Shown here: positions 12,241 to 22,121 of the stretch, piece by piece
Position numbering within the stretch: position 1 is the stretch's first letter
Layout of the letters: each line of letters begins with the position of its first letter
Assembly: GCF_028372415.1 (NCBI RefSeq)
Contig: NC_092878.1
Coordinates: 5,545,501 to 5,609,500 of the forward strand
Reading direction: 5' to 3'
DNA from: Notamacropus eugenii
Taxonomy: Eukaryota; Chordata; Mammalia; Diprotodontia; Macropodidae
DNA length: 64,000 bases
Notes under the pieces: generated by a model
The model's database searches: none
Seen by the model: only the letters and a program-made list of their open reading frames with translations
What the model was told of the DNA's origin: nothing
Position numbers and translations under genes: made by a program

Positions 12241-12244
12241 ATGG

Positions 12245-13075
12245 AAAAAAAGAGCCAAGGAATGTTTACAAAAATTGATCACATCCTATGAATGTAGAAA
12301 ATCACATATTCTAAACATTTCCTTTATGGATTAAAACAGCATTATAAGGAAAATATGACAGAAAAATACAAAACTTTATAAAGTTTTTTAAATGACTTAT
12401 TGAATGAATTTCAGGCAAAACAACAAATTCATTTTTCTTGATGGATCATTCACAGTGTCACTGATGTGGTTATTTTCTGCATTAGTACAGATCATAATAT
12501 GGTCATACTTTCCCATCATGTGTTATTTCTTGTCCACATTTTCACAAAAACCCTACACAGAGCACACATGTTAAAAAAAAAAACAAAACATTTCCCTGTG
12601 CTACAGGGCAATCAGACTATCAATTTATTATACTTTGCCTCCCTCTGGAAATAATAATTTGTGTTACATAGAACAAACAATGAGGAATACACCAAGTCAA
12701 AATATATAGGAATGCAGCCAAAACAATACTGGGAATCAAAATTATATTCCTGAACACCTATATTACCAGGGAGAAAAACAGAAAATAAAATTCCTAGTTA
12801 AACAGATGCAAGCAGCGGTGTTGAACTCAAATAGAAAACTGCATGTTCACATAGAAAACATCAAATTAACATTATTTATGTTGCATCGTATTTTTATTTA
12901 TTTTGTAAAACACTTCCCAATTATATTTTAATCTGATTCAAGGCAGCCCTGGGACAAATTAATACCTTTGGCTACAGTAAAAACAAGACAAAATCAGGAA
13001 AGAAAGTTATTAAAATAAGTCAATAAAATATAGACAAATTAGCTTGGTCCATAAAATAAAGATCCAGTGCTTTTG
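12245..13075 (+). mobile_element. L1 ORF2, endonuclease end to start of RT region
   Basis: AAAATTGATCACATCCTATG matches the L1 KIDHIL block. GCAGCCAAAACAATACTGGG matches the region before the RT domain. AATATAGACAAATTAGCTTG matches KIDKLA. The copy is sense, diverged and interrupted by a hAT-like element at about 12810-12960. Confidence 0.6.
12810..12960. mobile_element. hAT-type non-autonomous element inside L1
   Basis: The series GTGTTGAACTCAAATAGAAA, ACATAGAAAACATCAAATTA and CCCAATTATATTTTAATC is the same family as 31311-31477 and 51739-51915. Confidence 0.55.
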
Positions 13076-13214
13076 AAACAACCAAGAGAATTGCTAAAAC
13101 ATTCACCAATGTAATCACATAGGATGCGTGTGAAAAAATTACAAAAAAAAGGAAAGCAAGGGGAGATGTTCAGCAAACAAAAGGACCTGATTCTGACAGA
13201 TGCAGCTATGTAAT
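13076..13214. other. Probably decayed L1, no gene
   Basis: A-rich sense text continues after the L1 fragment, but no motif is clear. Confidence 0.3.
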
Positions 13215-13425
13215 GATCTAGCATTTACACAGCTCTTTAAAAATATCATTCCACTTGATCCTCACAATAATCCTGAAAGGTACAGGCTACTATTATCCCC
13301 ATTTTACAGATGAGGAAACAGATGTTAAGTAAATTTCCTTGGGTCACAGCTAGTATCTGAAGCTGAATCTGAACTCAGGATTTCCTGACTCCAGGTTCAG
13401 TATTCTACCCAGTGCGCCACCTTCA
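13215..13425 (-). mobile_element. MIR/THER-type SINE, nearly full length
   Basis: Plus-strand text CTTGATCCTCACAATAATCC, CCCCATTTTACAGATGAGGA and GAACTCAGGATTTCCTGACT, then CAGTGCGCCACC, is antisense MIR/THER up to its tRNA-like head. Confidence 0.8.
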
Positions 13426-13449
13426 AACCTAGGGATATGAGAGAGACAT

Positions 13450-13540
13450 GAATTATGCATAGGTATATATTATGTATTCCAGAAGATATCATGTATAATA
13501 TATGTAATATATTATATATAATATAATATATAATTCCAGA
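13450..13540. repeat. AT-rich low-complexity tract
   Basis: Dense TATA/ATAT runs, for example TGTAATATATTATATATAAT. Confidence 0.8.
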
Positions 13541-13624
13541 AGGTAAAATCTCTGGTAGATCCAGGCTTGAAAGACTTTGAATATAGGCTCAGCGATGGAC
13601 TTATGTACTCTTCAAGAACCAGCC

Positions 13625-13857
13625 TTGCTGTTCAGTAGTGTTGGTTGTGCCCAACTCTTCATGACCCTATCCGGGGTTTTCCTGGCAAAGATACTCAAGT
13701 GGTTTGCTATTTCATTCTCCACTTCATTTTACAGATGAAAAACCCTTGCCTAGGGTCTCATGCTATTAAGCTTCTGGAGCCAGCTTCGAAATCAGGATGA
13801 TAAGGCTGCCCGCCTCCAGGTCTGGCACGTTAGCCACTGTGCCACCAGTGTCCCCAA
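13625..13857 (-). mobile_element. MAR1-type SINE
   Basis: Plus-strand text GTGCCCAACTCTTCATGACC, TTTCCTGGCAAAGATACTC and TTTTACAGATGAAAAACCC is the antisense of a SINE with a BovB/RTE-like tail. It ends in the tRNA-like head at TTAGCCACTGTGCCACC. Confidence 0.8.
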
Positions 13858-14868
13858 AAGGACCAGATTAGCTGCGTCAAAAGTACCTGCATCTTGAACT
13901 GGCTGAGTGAGTATTCACAGCAATGAAATGACAGATTCTTGAAGTATTTAAGTAAACCGTTAAGGTCCCAACTGCTCAGGATTGTCATGGTCTTTATTTA
14001 AAATTGTCCATGATAATTTATCTTACCTCTCTAACTGATTCCCCACCTCCATCCCCCCAAACTGCAACCATATGAAGCTAATTCAAGTCATATACGCAGT
14101 GGCTCTCCATCCTAAGAGTCAAAGCAATGAAAAAGTAGCAAAACATATTTGGAGGCAGAAATGAATAGCAAAGCAACAGAAAATCTCAGCCACATTACTA
14201 CATACATATACGTACACACACACATATGTAATATATACTTTCACGTCACCCACAGAGTAGTTTCAAGAGGAAAGTCTGGCTCAGTGACTCATTAAATCAG
14301 AGCGCCCTTGGACAGGTCATGAACACAAGCCTTCAGTCACCAGGCTCCATCCCCAAGGGGGTAGCCTGGCTCCTCCTCACTCTGGCCGATGCTGTCCTAG
14401 ATCTTCCTGATACCTGTAAACAGGAACTAAAAGACAAAGAAACAGAAGCTCTTTCCCCAACCATTTCCCTAAAGTTGTCTAGGTGCCACCTTCAAGCCCC
14501 ACATGCAATGTCCCTCCCCTGACTCATCAGAATGAGCCCCGCATCCCTTTCCTGTTCTGAGTTTGTGTATGAAGTTATGAAGAGCAGCAAGCTGCATCAA
14601 AACTGGATTAGCATTGTTAGCCCAATTATTTTAGAAATGGAACACCAAACAAAATAGGAGCTGGCCACTTCACAGAATGACAGCGACAAAAGCTAAATAC
14701 AAGAACAAGAGAGCAAGAATGATTGAGGAAGAGGAAGAAGGATGACTTCGATGGCTGGACGGTAATTATTAAAACTACCCATATTAAATCAAAATGGAAC
14801 AATGGAACCGAATATCACCCAGAATTTAAAAAAAAGGCAAAGAGAAAATAAATCTAACATCACAAAAC
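13858..14868. other. No gene recognised
   Basis: Apart from a short CA/TA-rich run near 14200-14235 nothing is recognised. The frame 14319-14522 (67 codons) carries no known motif. Confidence 0.35.
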
Positions 14869-14869
14869 A

Positions 14870-15145
14870 CTTAGGAAATATATTCATCCATAAAAACCAC
14901 TAAGAAAACTGGATAGCCATGTGGCAAAAACTGGGATTAGAAACTCATTTCATACCACTTTTACTTATAATAAATTCCATATGGATCCAGTTGTTTCTTT
15001 TTAAGTCTTAAAAAATTAAAATAAAGTAACTTTTTTAATTTCAGAAAAAAAATTACAGGAGAAAATGTTAGATTAAGTGATATAAAATATCTTTTTCTGC
15101 AAAAGAAGCAATGAATCAAGGAAAAATGAGAAATAAACAGATGGG
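14870..15145 (+). mobile_element. L1 ORF2 C-terminal fragment
   Basis: GGCAAAAACTGGGATTAGAA, CTTATAATAAATTCCATATG and the following text correspond to the L1 block around KTGISLIS and NSIWIQ. It is broken and sense. Confidence 0.6.
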
Positions 15146-15199
15146 GGCTTTCAAAAACGATGCTGGTAACAGTCTGATAATGCGGCTCTAGGACAAACA

Positions 15200-16265
15200 T
15201 CTGTAGAAAATGTAGATCCCAAGAGATAAGCGCCCAGAGAGGACGAACCAGCCATTTTCTAAAAGTGAAACGCAAACGATCGATCAGGAAGTAGCTGAAT
15301 CGTTCCGATGAGGTGCGGACGTCGAAGCAATTCCGAGATATTACAGGATAGGGAAGCGAAAAAGGATAGAAAGTTAGCTGAAGTCTTCATTAGCAATGGG
15401 GCATTAAAAAGGCACAAAAGGGTTCCTTGGCAGCAGGCACACGCACCAGCTGGGGGAGCGGAAAAACATGTCATGCGCGCACACAAGAAGCGATGTCCTC
15501 GTAAAAGCAAAAAATGGGAATTTCTAACGTGTTCAATGACTGGAGACTGGGGACGTGACGGCGTAGGAAGGGCAAGCCCGGAGCTTGCGAGGGCTCTGGA
15601 GGCCGCTCTGCAAAGGCTGCCCTCGTGGCTGCCGGCGGAAACTCCAGGGCAGGGGCATCTTGGGAAAAACCATGACGTCAGCTTCCCAGCCCACTCTTCC
15701 TCCCCTCCCCCCCAAGAGGCCAGGAGCCAACACAGACAGCTGATACGTCAAGAGCTCCGTAGAGGATCCGTGCAGACTGAAGGTGAAGCAGGATAGGCTG
15801 TCTCTGGCTTTGACCCGCCCCTTCCTCTTACCTCATCCAAATGTGATAGGCTGTGTCTGGCTTTGACCCGCCCCTTCCTCTTACCTCATCCAAATGTGAT
15901 AGGCTCGCTCTGCCTTAGGCCTGCCCCTTGCTCTTACCTCATCCCAATGTGACAGGCTACCTCTGCCTTAGCCCCGCCCCTTGCTCTTACCTCATCCCAA
16001 TGTGACAGGCTACCTCTGCCTTAGCCCCGCCCCTTGCTCTTACCTCATCCCAATGTGACAGGCTACCTCTGCCTTAGGCCCGCCCCTTGCTCTTACCTCA
16101 TCCCAATGTGATAGGCTAGCTCTGCCTTAGGCCCGCCCCTTCCTCTTGCCTCACCTCATCCCATGACGTTAACAATTCTTCCCTCCTCCCATCCCAAATG
16201 TTCCCTTACAGTCGCACGTGGTGAACTGCTTTGGGTCTCCTCAAGGGTGTGGAGTGACAAGCATC
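15200..16265. promoter_or_regulatory. CpG island 1 with CRE, GC boxes and E-box
   Basis: CpG dinucleotides are much denser here than in the AT-rich flanks. A full palindromic CRE (TGACGTCA) lies at 15673-15680, a related TGACGTTA at about 16173-16180 and an E-box (CACGTG) at 16215-16220. The tandem GC-box array occupies 15793-16163. The longest open frame (15308-15796 plus, 162 codons) has no recognised domain and is probably a by-product of GC richness. I infer a promoter. Compared with island 2, its repeat units point the opposite way, which would favour leftward transcription from this island. No TATA box was seen. Confidence 0.65.
15793..16163 (+). repeat. Seven tandem 53-bp units with GC box and CCAAT
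   Basis: Units start at 15793, 15846, 15899, 15952, 16005, 16058 and 16111, each 53 bases, with the last slightly altered. Each holds a GC box (CCGCCCC, or CTGCCCC in unit 3) and CTCTTACCTCATCC (changed in the last). Units 3-6 also have CCCAATGTG, a CCAAT box; units 1-2 read CCAAATGTG. Units 4-6 are almost identical and 1-2 are nearly identical, so the array grew by local duplication. The period is close to five helical turns, which would place the sites on one face of DNA. Confidence 0.9.
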
Positions 16266-16394
16266 GTCCGCTGCCCTTGCCTTAGGGTGTCACACGCTTA
16301 GAGGTGAGCCCAATGCTTGCTGCTCTGGTTGTGGGAGGTCCCTGTGATGTGTACTATTAATATGTCTAATGTATATTATATAATGTTACATATA

Positions 16395-16800
16395 ACTGTG
16401 CAGTAATAGGGCTCAGAAGAGATGCTAGACTTGGGAATCCTGGTGACCTGGGTTCGAATCCTGCTCTCACAGTAGTGTGTGACATAACCTGTCAGCCTCA
16501 GTTTCCTCATCTGTAGAATAGAAATGATAATAAGAGCCCCCGCCTCCCACGGTCCTGAGTTCAAATGTGACCTCAGACACTTCCTAGCTGTGTGACCCTG
16601 GGCAAGTCACTTCACCCTGCTTGCCTCAGTTTCCTCATCTGACAAAGGAAATGGCATCTTTGCCAAGAAAACCCCAGATTGGGTCACCAAAGAGTCTTGG
16701 TAGCACTGAAAAACAACAAAAACCTGAGGTCCTTTGGAGAATCAAATGAAAACATTTGCAAACTTTGAAGAATTACATAAACGCTAGCTCTTATAAATGC
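16395..16800 (+). mobile_element. MIR SINE split by a MAR1 insertion
   Basis: MIR text runs 16395-16556 (TTCGAATCCTGCTC, CCTCAGTTTCCTCATCTGTA, then GCCCCCGCCTCCCAC). It resumes at about 16730 (TTTGGAGAATCAAATGAAAA) in the correct MIR order. Confidence 0.75.
16557..16728 (+). mobile_element. MAR1-type SINE, 5'-truncated, inside MIR
   Basis: CTAGCTGTGTGACCCTGGGC, then AATGGCATCTTTGCCAAGAA, then AAACAACAAAAA, is the MAR1 core and RTE-like tail. GGTCCT flanks it on both sides, consistent with a short target-site duplication. Confidence 0.75.
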
Positions 16801-17264
16801 TGACATCACTTCTGTTTCTTCTCCCACTGATTTTTACCCTGGTGGGCTCCAATAGGGTTTCCATCTTTGGTTTCCATATTTCCTCCCCCTCCACTCTTCC
16901 CCCCTACCCCAGCCCCTCTCTTGTTTCTCTTTTTTATTTCTTAGACTCTTTCTGGGTATTTCAGGCAAGAGTCACATTCTTGGTGATACCTGCCTCCCTG
17001 AAATAGGATTTCCTGTTCATCCACCTTGTAACAAGTGACGTGTTCATGTGCAGATGCTTGTGGTTTTCCTTACAGGTCCCTTCTTTGGATTTTTGTCTCC
17101 TGTGAATTTTTAACTTTTTAATAGCTATGCTTCCAAAGTTATAGTTTCTCTTTCTATCTAGACTGTTAGATATATGTAGGTAGTTTTCTTCCTCCCCTCT
17201 TTTTTTCACATCTAAGTTCTTTTGACTTGATTGGTAAGATACCAGGCAATACATTTTTAACCAA
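16801..17264. other. No gene recognised
   Basis: T-rich text that resembles decayed antisense LINE sequence, but no motif is clear. Confidence 0.3.
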
Positions 17265-17325
17265 ATCGTGTTACTTAGCACGGTGTCTGGGCACAAAGTA
17301 GGCATTCAGCAAGTGTTTGTTGTCT
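17265..17325 (+). mobile_element. L2 3' terminus
   Basis: TTAGCACGGTGTCTGGGCAC and the following GTAGGCATTCAGCAAGTG are the sense L2 end. Confidence 0.6.
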
Positions 17326-17703
17326 TGACTTGTAAGGTGGACTCCAGCTTGGCCAAGAGTTAGTATGCAAAAAAAAAAGAAAAGTAAAAAGATTGACAGA
17401 TGCCCTTGATGAGTTCCTGTCACCATACTCTGATAAATCAAATTCTTTGGTACTGAATCAGCCCAGGTGATTGCTGAGGCACCATCGATCCATAAACATA
17501 TCAGTGTTTATTGATTAGTCAATAAACTATCAGTAATTTTTGAAAAATCATAGAAAAGGATAAAGGAAAAGTTCTGGAGAAGTTGGAGAAATTGAAATGT
17601 TGCCCCAGTTTATTTGAATAAAATAGGAGAATGGAGTCCAAAGACAAAAGACTTTGATTCCTAGCAAACTTCTAGAATATATACTAAAGGGAATGTCTAA
17701 GGA

Positions 17704-17871
17704 CAGGGTGGGAAACCTGGGGCCTACAGACCACATGTGGCCCTTGAGGTCCTCAAGCACCACCCTTTGATTGAATCCAAACTTTCTAGAATAAATCATT
17801 TGGTCAAAGAGCCACACTCGAGGACCTCAAGGGCCACATGTGACTCTGAGGCCCCAAGTTCCCCAATCGTG
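17704..17871. mobile_element. hAT-type MITE with long inverted repeats
   Basis: The left arm CAGGGTGGGAAACCTGGGGC ... CACATGTGGCCC and the right arm GGGCCACATGTG ... CCCCAAGTTCCCCA are inverted copies reaching about 50 bases inward. The element is about 168 bases. A relative lies at about 44285-44414. Confidence 0.7.
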
Positions 17872-19080
17872 ACTAGCAAAAGAAGCAGTGATTATAAAAA
17901 AGCCAGCTTGATTTCATTAAGAAGTCTTACCAGACTAACTTTATTTCCTTTTTTTGACAGGTTTAGTTAAGTGTAGAGCAGGAGAATGTTGGGGATGTAG
18001 GTTATCCTGATTTTAGCCTGCTGTGCCCCGAGCACTGCATTACATAATGTGTTACTGTTATCATTACTAACATTACCATTATCTCTGAAAATTCCTTTTA
18101 CTCAGGCACAGTGGGTAGCTTTTTTCAGTGCCACTTTATGTCAATTCAATTCTATCTGGCTTGTCAGTCCATATTTGAAATATGAATTTCAATCAGATTT
18201 GTCCTAAGCTTGTGTTCATACAAGATGCTGGAAATCTCCTTTGAAGCTTGCGTATTGAATGGATACACCAGTGCTATTGGATGTGAAAAATGACTGGTAG
18301 AAATTTACATGAGGGGTTATTCATTCAGAAATATGATACAAAATGTGTGAGAATGGGAATTCTAGTTCTTGCAGTGGTTCTTGAGCATATCTGGTGTCTT
18401 CTGCTCCATTCAATCCACTGTGCGGCTGCAGAGCAGTTTTGTATACAACATCTTCTACAAAAATCTGTGTTTCTCTCTCATGCTCTCTTACTTGTTATTT
18501 CTAGCTCTTGCTGTAGCAAAAAGGTTGGTGGAAGGCAGTGATATTAAAGTGCAAATATGATTCCTCCATAGTCATTTAGTTTGTTATAAAACTATCAACA
18601 GATCTTTTCCACTTTTTTCATGTCTTATTTCCTTTTTCTTCCTTGATTAAATATTCTTGGACAATCTGACAGCAGTTTCATGACAAACTTTACAAAAACT
18701 TTTTTTTTTCTCAATAGATATTGTAGATAAAAAATCAGCAGAAGCAGATTGGTGAGGAAAGTATAGAGAATACTAACAGTTAATCATTTTAGATCACTTA
18801 CAACCTTTGTTTGACTGTTGGAACCCTAAATATAAAATCCTTATCCAATGACCAATAAGGAAACATGTTGCTACAAGAGGTGAATTGCATCAGTCTGACA
18901 TTTTTGTTATACTTCACCTGGAAGTTGTAATGAGATAGAAGACTCTCTCACGGATATTCCTTGGAATTGGTAGCTGGAATGTTATTATGTGCCCAGAGTC
19001 AACAAGAATATTTCATGATATATTTGGTCATTACATATTTCAGTATCAATATAAGCACAAAATATGTCATTGGAATTTGA
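17872..19080. other. No gene recognised
   Basis: About 1.2 kb with no identified exon, RNA or interspersed repeat. Open frames at 18290-18560 are short and lack motifs. Confidence 0.35.
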
Positions 19081-19368
19081 GTCAGGCATTGTGGCACATG
19101 CCTGAAGTCCCTTGCTTCTGGGGAGGTGGAAGCTGGTAGATGACTTGAGTTCAGGAGTTCTCAGATGTAGTAGGGCTAAAGTGAAAGGGGCATTCTCCTT
19201 ATGTCTGGAACCAATATAGTGGGGCTCCTAGAAGCACAAGCCACTAGGCTGCCTAAAAAATAATAATAATAATAATAAAGCAGTTTAAAGCTTCCATGCT
19301 GATCCATGTTGTATGGGACCCATGGTCACTGTACTTCCAGCCTGGGCAAGAAAGGAAGACCCAGTCTC
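19081..19368 (+). pseudogene. Full-length 7SL (SRP) RNA retropseudogene
   Basis: The whole length follows 7SL RNA in order. The 5' Alu domain reads GCATTGTGGCACATGCCTGA, TTGAGTTCAGGAGTTCT and TAGTAGGGCTA. The S domain reads ACCAATATAGTGGGGCTCCT, GGCTGCCTAA and CCATGCTGATCCATGTTG. The 3' Alu part reads ACTTCCAGCCTGGGCAAGAA and ACCCAGTCTC. An A-rich run follows at 19369-19400. The length, 288 bases, is close to the roughly 300 of the functional RNA. A TAA microsatellite (19260-19278) interrupts the S domain, and many substitutions show that it is not functional. It is a LINE-mobilised copy, not an Alu, because the S domain is present. Confidence 0.9.
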
Positions 19369-19435
19369 AAAAGAAGAAAAAAGAAAAAGGATTGTGTGAA
19401 ATAAGTTAAAGCAATTGAGGCATATGTGCCACATA

Positions 19436-19672
19436 ATAATAACATTTCTATAATACTCATAAGGTTTACATAGCACTTTATAAATATCTTATCTTCACAG
19501 TAACCTAAAGAGGTAGGTAGTGTTATTATTTCCATTTTGCAAACAGGGAAACTAAGAGAGATTTAGTAATTTTCCCAGGATCACACAGATAGTGAGTGGC
19601 AGAGGTCACATTCGAACTAGTCTCTTCTTGACTGTAGGTCCAGCGCTCTATCCACTGTACCACCTGATGGCT
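19436..19672 (-). mobile_element. MIR/THER SINE, nearly full length
   Basis: Plus-strand text TCTTCACAGTAACCTAAAGA, TCCATTTTGCAAACAGGGAA and AGGATCACACAGATAGTGAG, ending in TCTATCCACTGTACCACC, is antisense MIR/THER. Confidence 0.8.
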
Positions 19673-19674
19673 AG

Positions 19675-19880
19675 TGTTTCTATAATGCTTCAAAGTTGTA
19701 AAATATGCACACAGATATTATTTATATGATTGTATTTTACAAACATATAATTATATCCATTATAATCACACTACAGACTTATATGCCATGGTTATATTAT
19801 ATGAATATATAATACATAAATATATAAGCATAATACATAATTATAAATATGACTGTATATAACAAAATATAATATGCTAT
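19675..19880. repeat. AT-rich low-complexity region
   Basis: Dense ATATAATACATAAATATATA-type text. No gene. Confidence 0.7.
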
Positions 19881-20299
19881 GTTTTGCTCATTTTGCTGAA
19901 GTTGTAGAAAGCATCTGAAGAACTTATTAAGTCCTTCCAGGTCAGATCAGCATATTCTCTGATAATTGACGACTTCATTAAAAGGTAGGAGAAAGTAATA
20001 ATCGTAAGAAATGTATGGGAAAGTATGATTCAGGGCAAAAGATGAGAGAAGCTAAAAACTTGTTAATTGCATAGGAGCTTCACGCCTTTATGGTATGAAT
20101 ACTTTACAAAAAGAATCTCTAGGCATTTGATATGATGAACATGCAATATTGCCATGAAGAATATAATGGATTATATTTTAACAGAAAAGGAAAAGACCCA
20201 TTCTGAAAATTGTCTCAGTTAAGTACAGTCACGAAAGCTAAGATTAGAATTAATAAAGTGATAGCAACAGTGAGAATCAGAACAAAGTGGACCCTTATG
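19881..20299. other. No gene or repeat recognised
   Basis: Nothing identifiable beyond ordinary AT-rich sequence. Confidence 0.3.
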
Positions 20300-20400
20300 C
20301 ACTAAATGCCTGCTCCATGCCAGGCTCCGTCAAGTGTTGGGAATGAAAGGAAGGTCCCTGCCCTCAAGGAGCTTGTAGTCGGATGGGGGGAGATAACATG
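20300..20400 (-). mobile_element. L2 3' end remnant
   Basis: CCCTGCCCTCAAGGAGCTTG and neighbouring text are the antisense L2 terminus. A short GATATA run follows at 20428-20452. Confidence 0.6.
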
Positions 20401-21379
20401 TAAATAGGAAGAATAACAACGTGAAATAGATATCGATATAGATATAGATATGAAAGAGAAGGAAGAGAAAGCACTGTGGGATTCAAAATCAGAATAATAA
20501 AAATGAACAAACCACTGCATAAGTTGACAGTTCTCATCCTCATCCTCACCATTTTGAGACATTTGTGATTATTGGTGATTGTTAAATTCACAATAAAAAA
20601 GAAAAGGAAGTGGATATGGAATACAATGAAAATTAACTTTCAATTATTTAAGCAAGTAATCGAAAATTAAAACTGGTACAACAGAAGTGATATCCACACC
20701 AACAATCATAATTTACTAACGAAGTTCTTGGATAAAGTTCTGCAGACCTGGGAATGAAGTTTTGGCTTTCCCTGCCAGGGCCCCCAAAGTGGCTAAGTAA
20801 CCCTCTGTGTAGCCTTGACACTTGAGAGCCAACCAAGTTTATCATATATTTTATAGATGGGGAAAATGAGATTACAGAGAGTGAAATTATTATGGGCCAC
20901 GGTTTCAATGAGGAACTAGCAGAGCCAGTTTACCCTAAAAAACATGTAGGACAGCGCAAGGATCTTCCTTGGTAGGATGATTTTTAAGGTTACTGAAATG
21001 TTAAGAAGAAAGAAGGGTGGAAATTAAAATAAGATGTGTAGAGGAGGTGAATTCTGGAGGTCTGAGGGAATTTGGGGGGTAAGCTGGAACTACAGATAGC
21101 TAAGGCGGGCACTTCTTCTAGGGGACACAAGTTACATATTTTAATAATACACATTTTATACATATATGTATTTTCCTCTCCACCCCAGCCCAAGTGGCTC
21201 ACTGTGGCTCCCCACGTGCACGAGGGTAGCCCCCACCCCACTGGGCTTTTATGCAGAGGGGTCTCTTTCCAGCACCACCTCCCCCTCCTCGTGTCCCAAG
21301 CAGCCCGCCGGTCATGCTGCCTGCACATGGGACACGGAAGATTCCAGCATAGAAATTTACACCCGGAGTGGCTTTCAGA

Positions 21380-21492
21380 AAAGGGAGGGGCGTCAGGCAG
21401 AAGGAGGCGGCCCCAGGGCAGAAGCAGCCTATCCCTTGGGGCCATGTAAGAGGAGGGGGCGGGACTAGGGCAGAGACAGCCTATCACTTGAA
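21380..21492 (-). repeat. About two inverted copies of the 53-bp promoter unit
   Basis: The text GTAAGAGGAGGGGGCGGG, followed by GCAGAGACAGCCTATCAC, is the reverse complement of the island-1 unit. AGCCTAT occurs at 21426 and again at 21478, a spacing of 52 bases that repeats the island-1 period. The more distal copy (21380-21432) is diverged. Confidence 0.75.
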
Positions 21493-21499
21493 AAGGACA

Positions 21500-22121
21500 A
21501 GGCCAGAAAACCAGAGAGAACCCTGGGGGTTCCTCCTACTGAGCGCCCCAGCCTTCCCAGGGACCTTCCAAAGTAAGGGTAGCCCTGATCCCTTGGTTTG
21601 TAGGGGACTCACGGATGCGGAGCTGCCACAAGAGCCAACGAGAAGGCAGGCGTGGAGGTGGGCAGAGGGTGGTAGGGGCCAAGTGGCAGGAGGGGCCTCC
21701 CCAGGACTCCTTAAGAACCCCCCACCCAGCCCCCCACCTCCGCCACGAGTCTCCTGTATGCTTCTGGGCAGGAAGGGGTGGGGTAGGCCGGGTGGGGCTC
21801 TGGCCTGGGAGGCCGGAGGGCTAACCTTGGGTGCCACCTCCAGGAAGGTTTCTGTGTTGGACAGCGGGCTTCCTAGAACAGGAATTAATGTCTTCATGTA
21901 CCTGTTGTGCTCACTGACGGCCCTTCGGGTGGGGCGAACACACACAGGCAGTGGTTGTGTAGCTGTCTGACAACCCCAGGGTAGGTAGAGAAGGAAATGG
22001 GAAACCAGCGTGTGAGAAAGGCCCCCGGAATATTGGGGGGTGCAGCCAGTCTGGCCTCAAGGCCTCCGGTTCCCCAAGATCCCACGTGCTGCCCAGCCTG
22101 TTCTCAGGGACCACTTTCAAG
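21500..22121 (+). other. Candidate first exon ending at a strong splice donor
   Basis: TTTCAAG/GTAAGAAAA at 22121/22122 is almost a perfect donor and sits at the downstream side of CpG island 2. A weaker donor-like AAA/GTAAGG occurs at about 21571. There is no protein evidence, and the exon start is a guess. Confidence 0.3.

Noticed and set aside
15308-15796. 162-codon open frame in CpG island 1
   Set aside because: GC-rich chance frame: no recognised domain, arginine- and proline-rich composition, overlapping an open frame on the other strand, and running into the tandem array.
19081-19368. Alu-like SINE
   Set aside because: The S domain of 7SL RNA is present between the Alu-domain halves, so it is a 7SL pseudogene, not an Alu.
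20990-21487. 165-codon minus open frame
   Set aside because: Proline- and cysteine-rich text over a CpG-island edge, no domain, start in a repeat unit.
21368-21970. 200-codon open frame in CpG island 2
   Set aside because: Low-complexity Gly/Pro/Arg text, antisense frame of 153 codons over the same bases, no known motif. Best explained by CpG-island composition.
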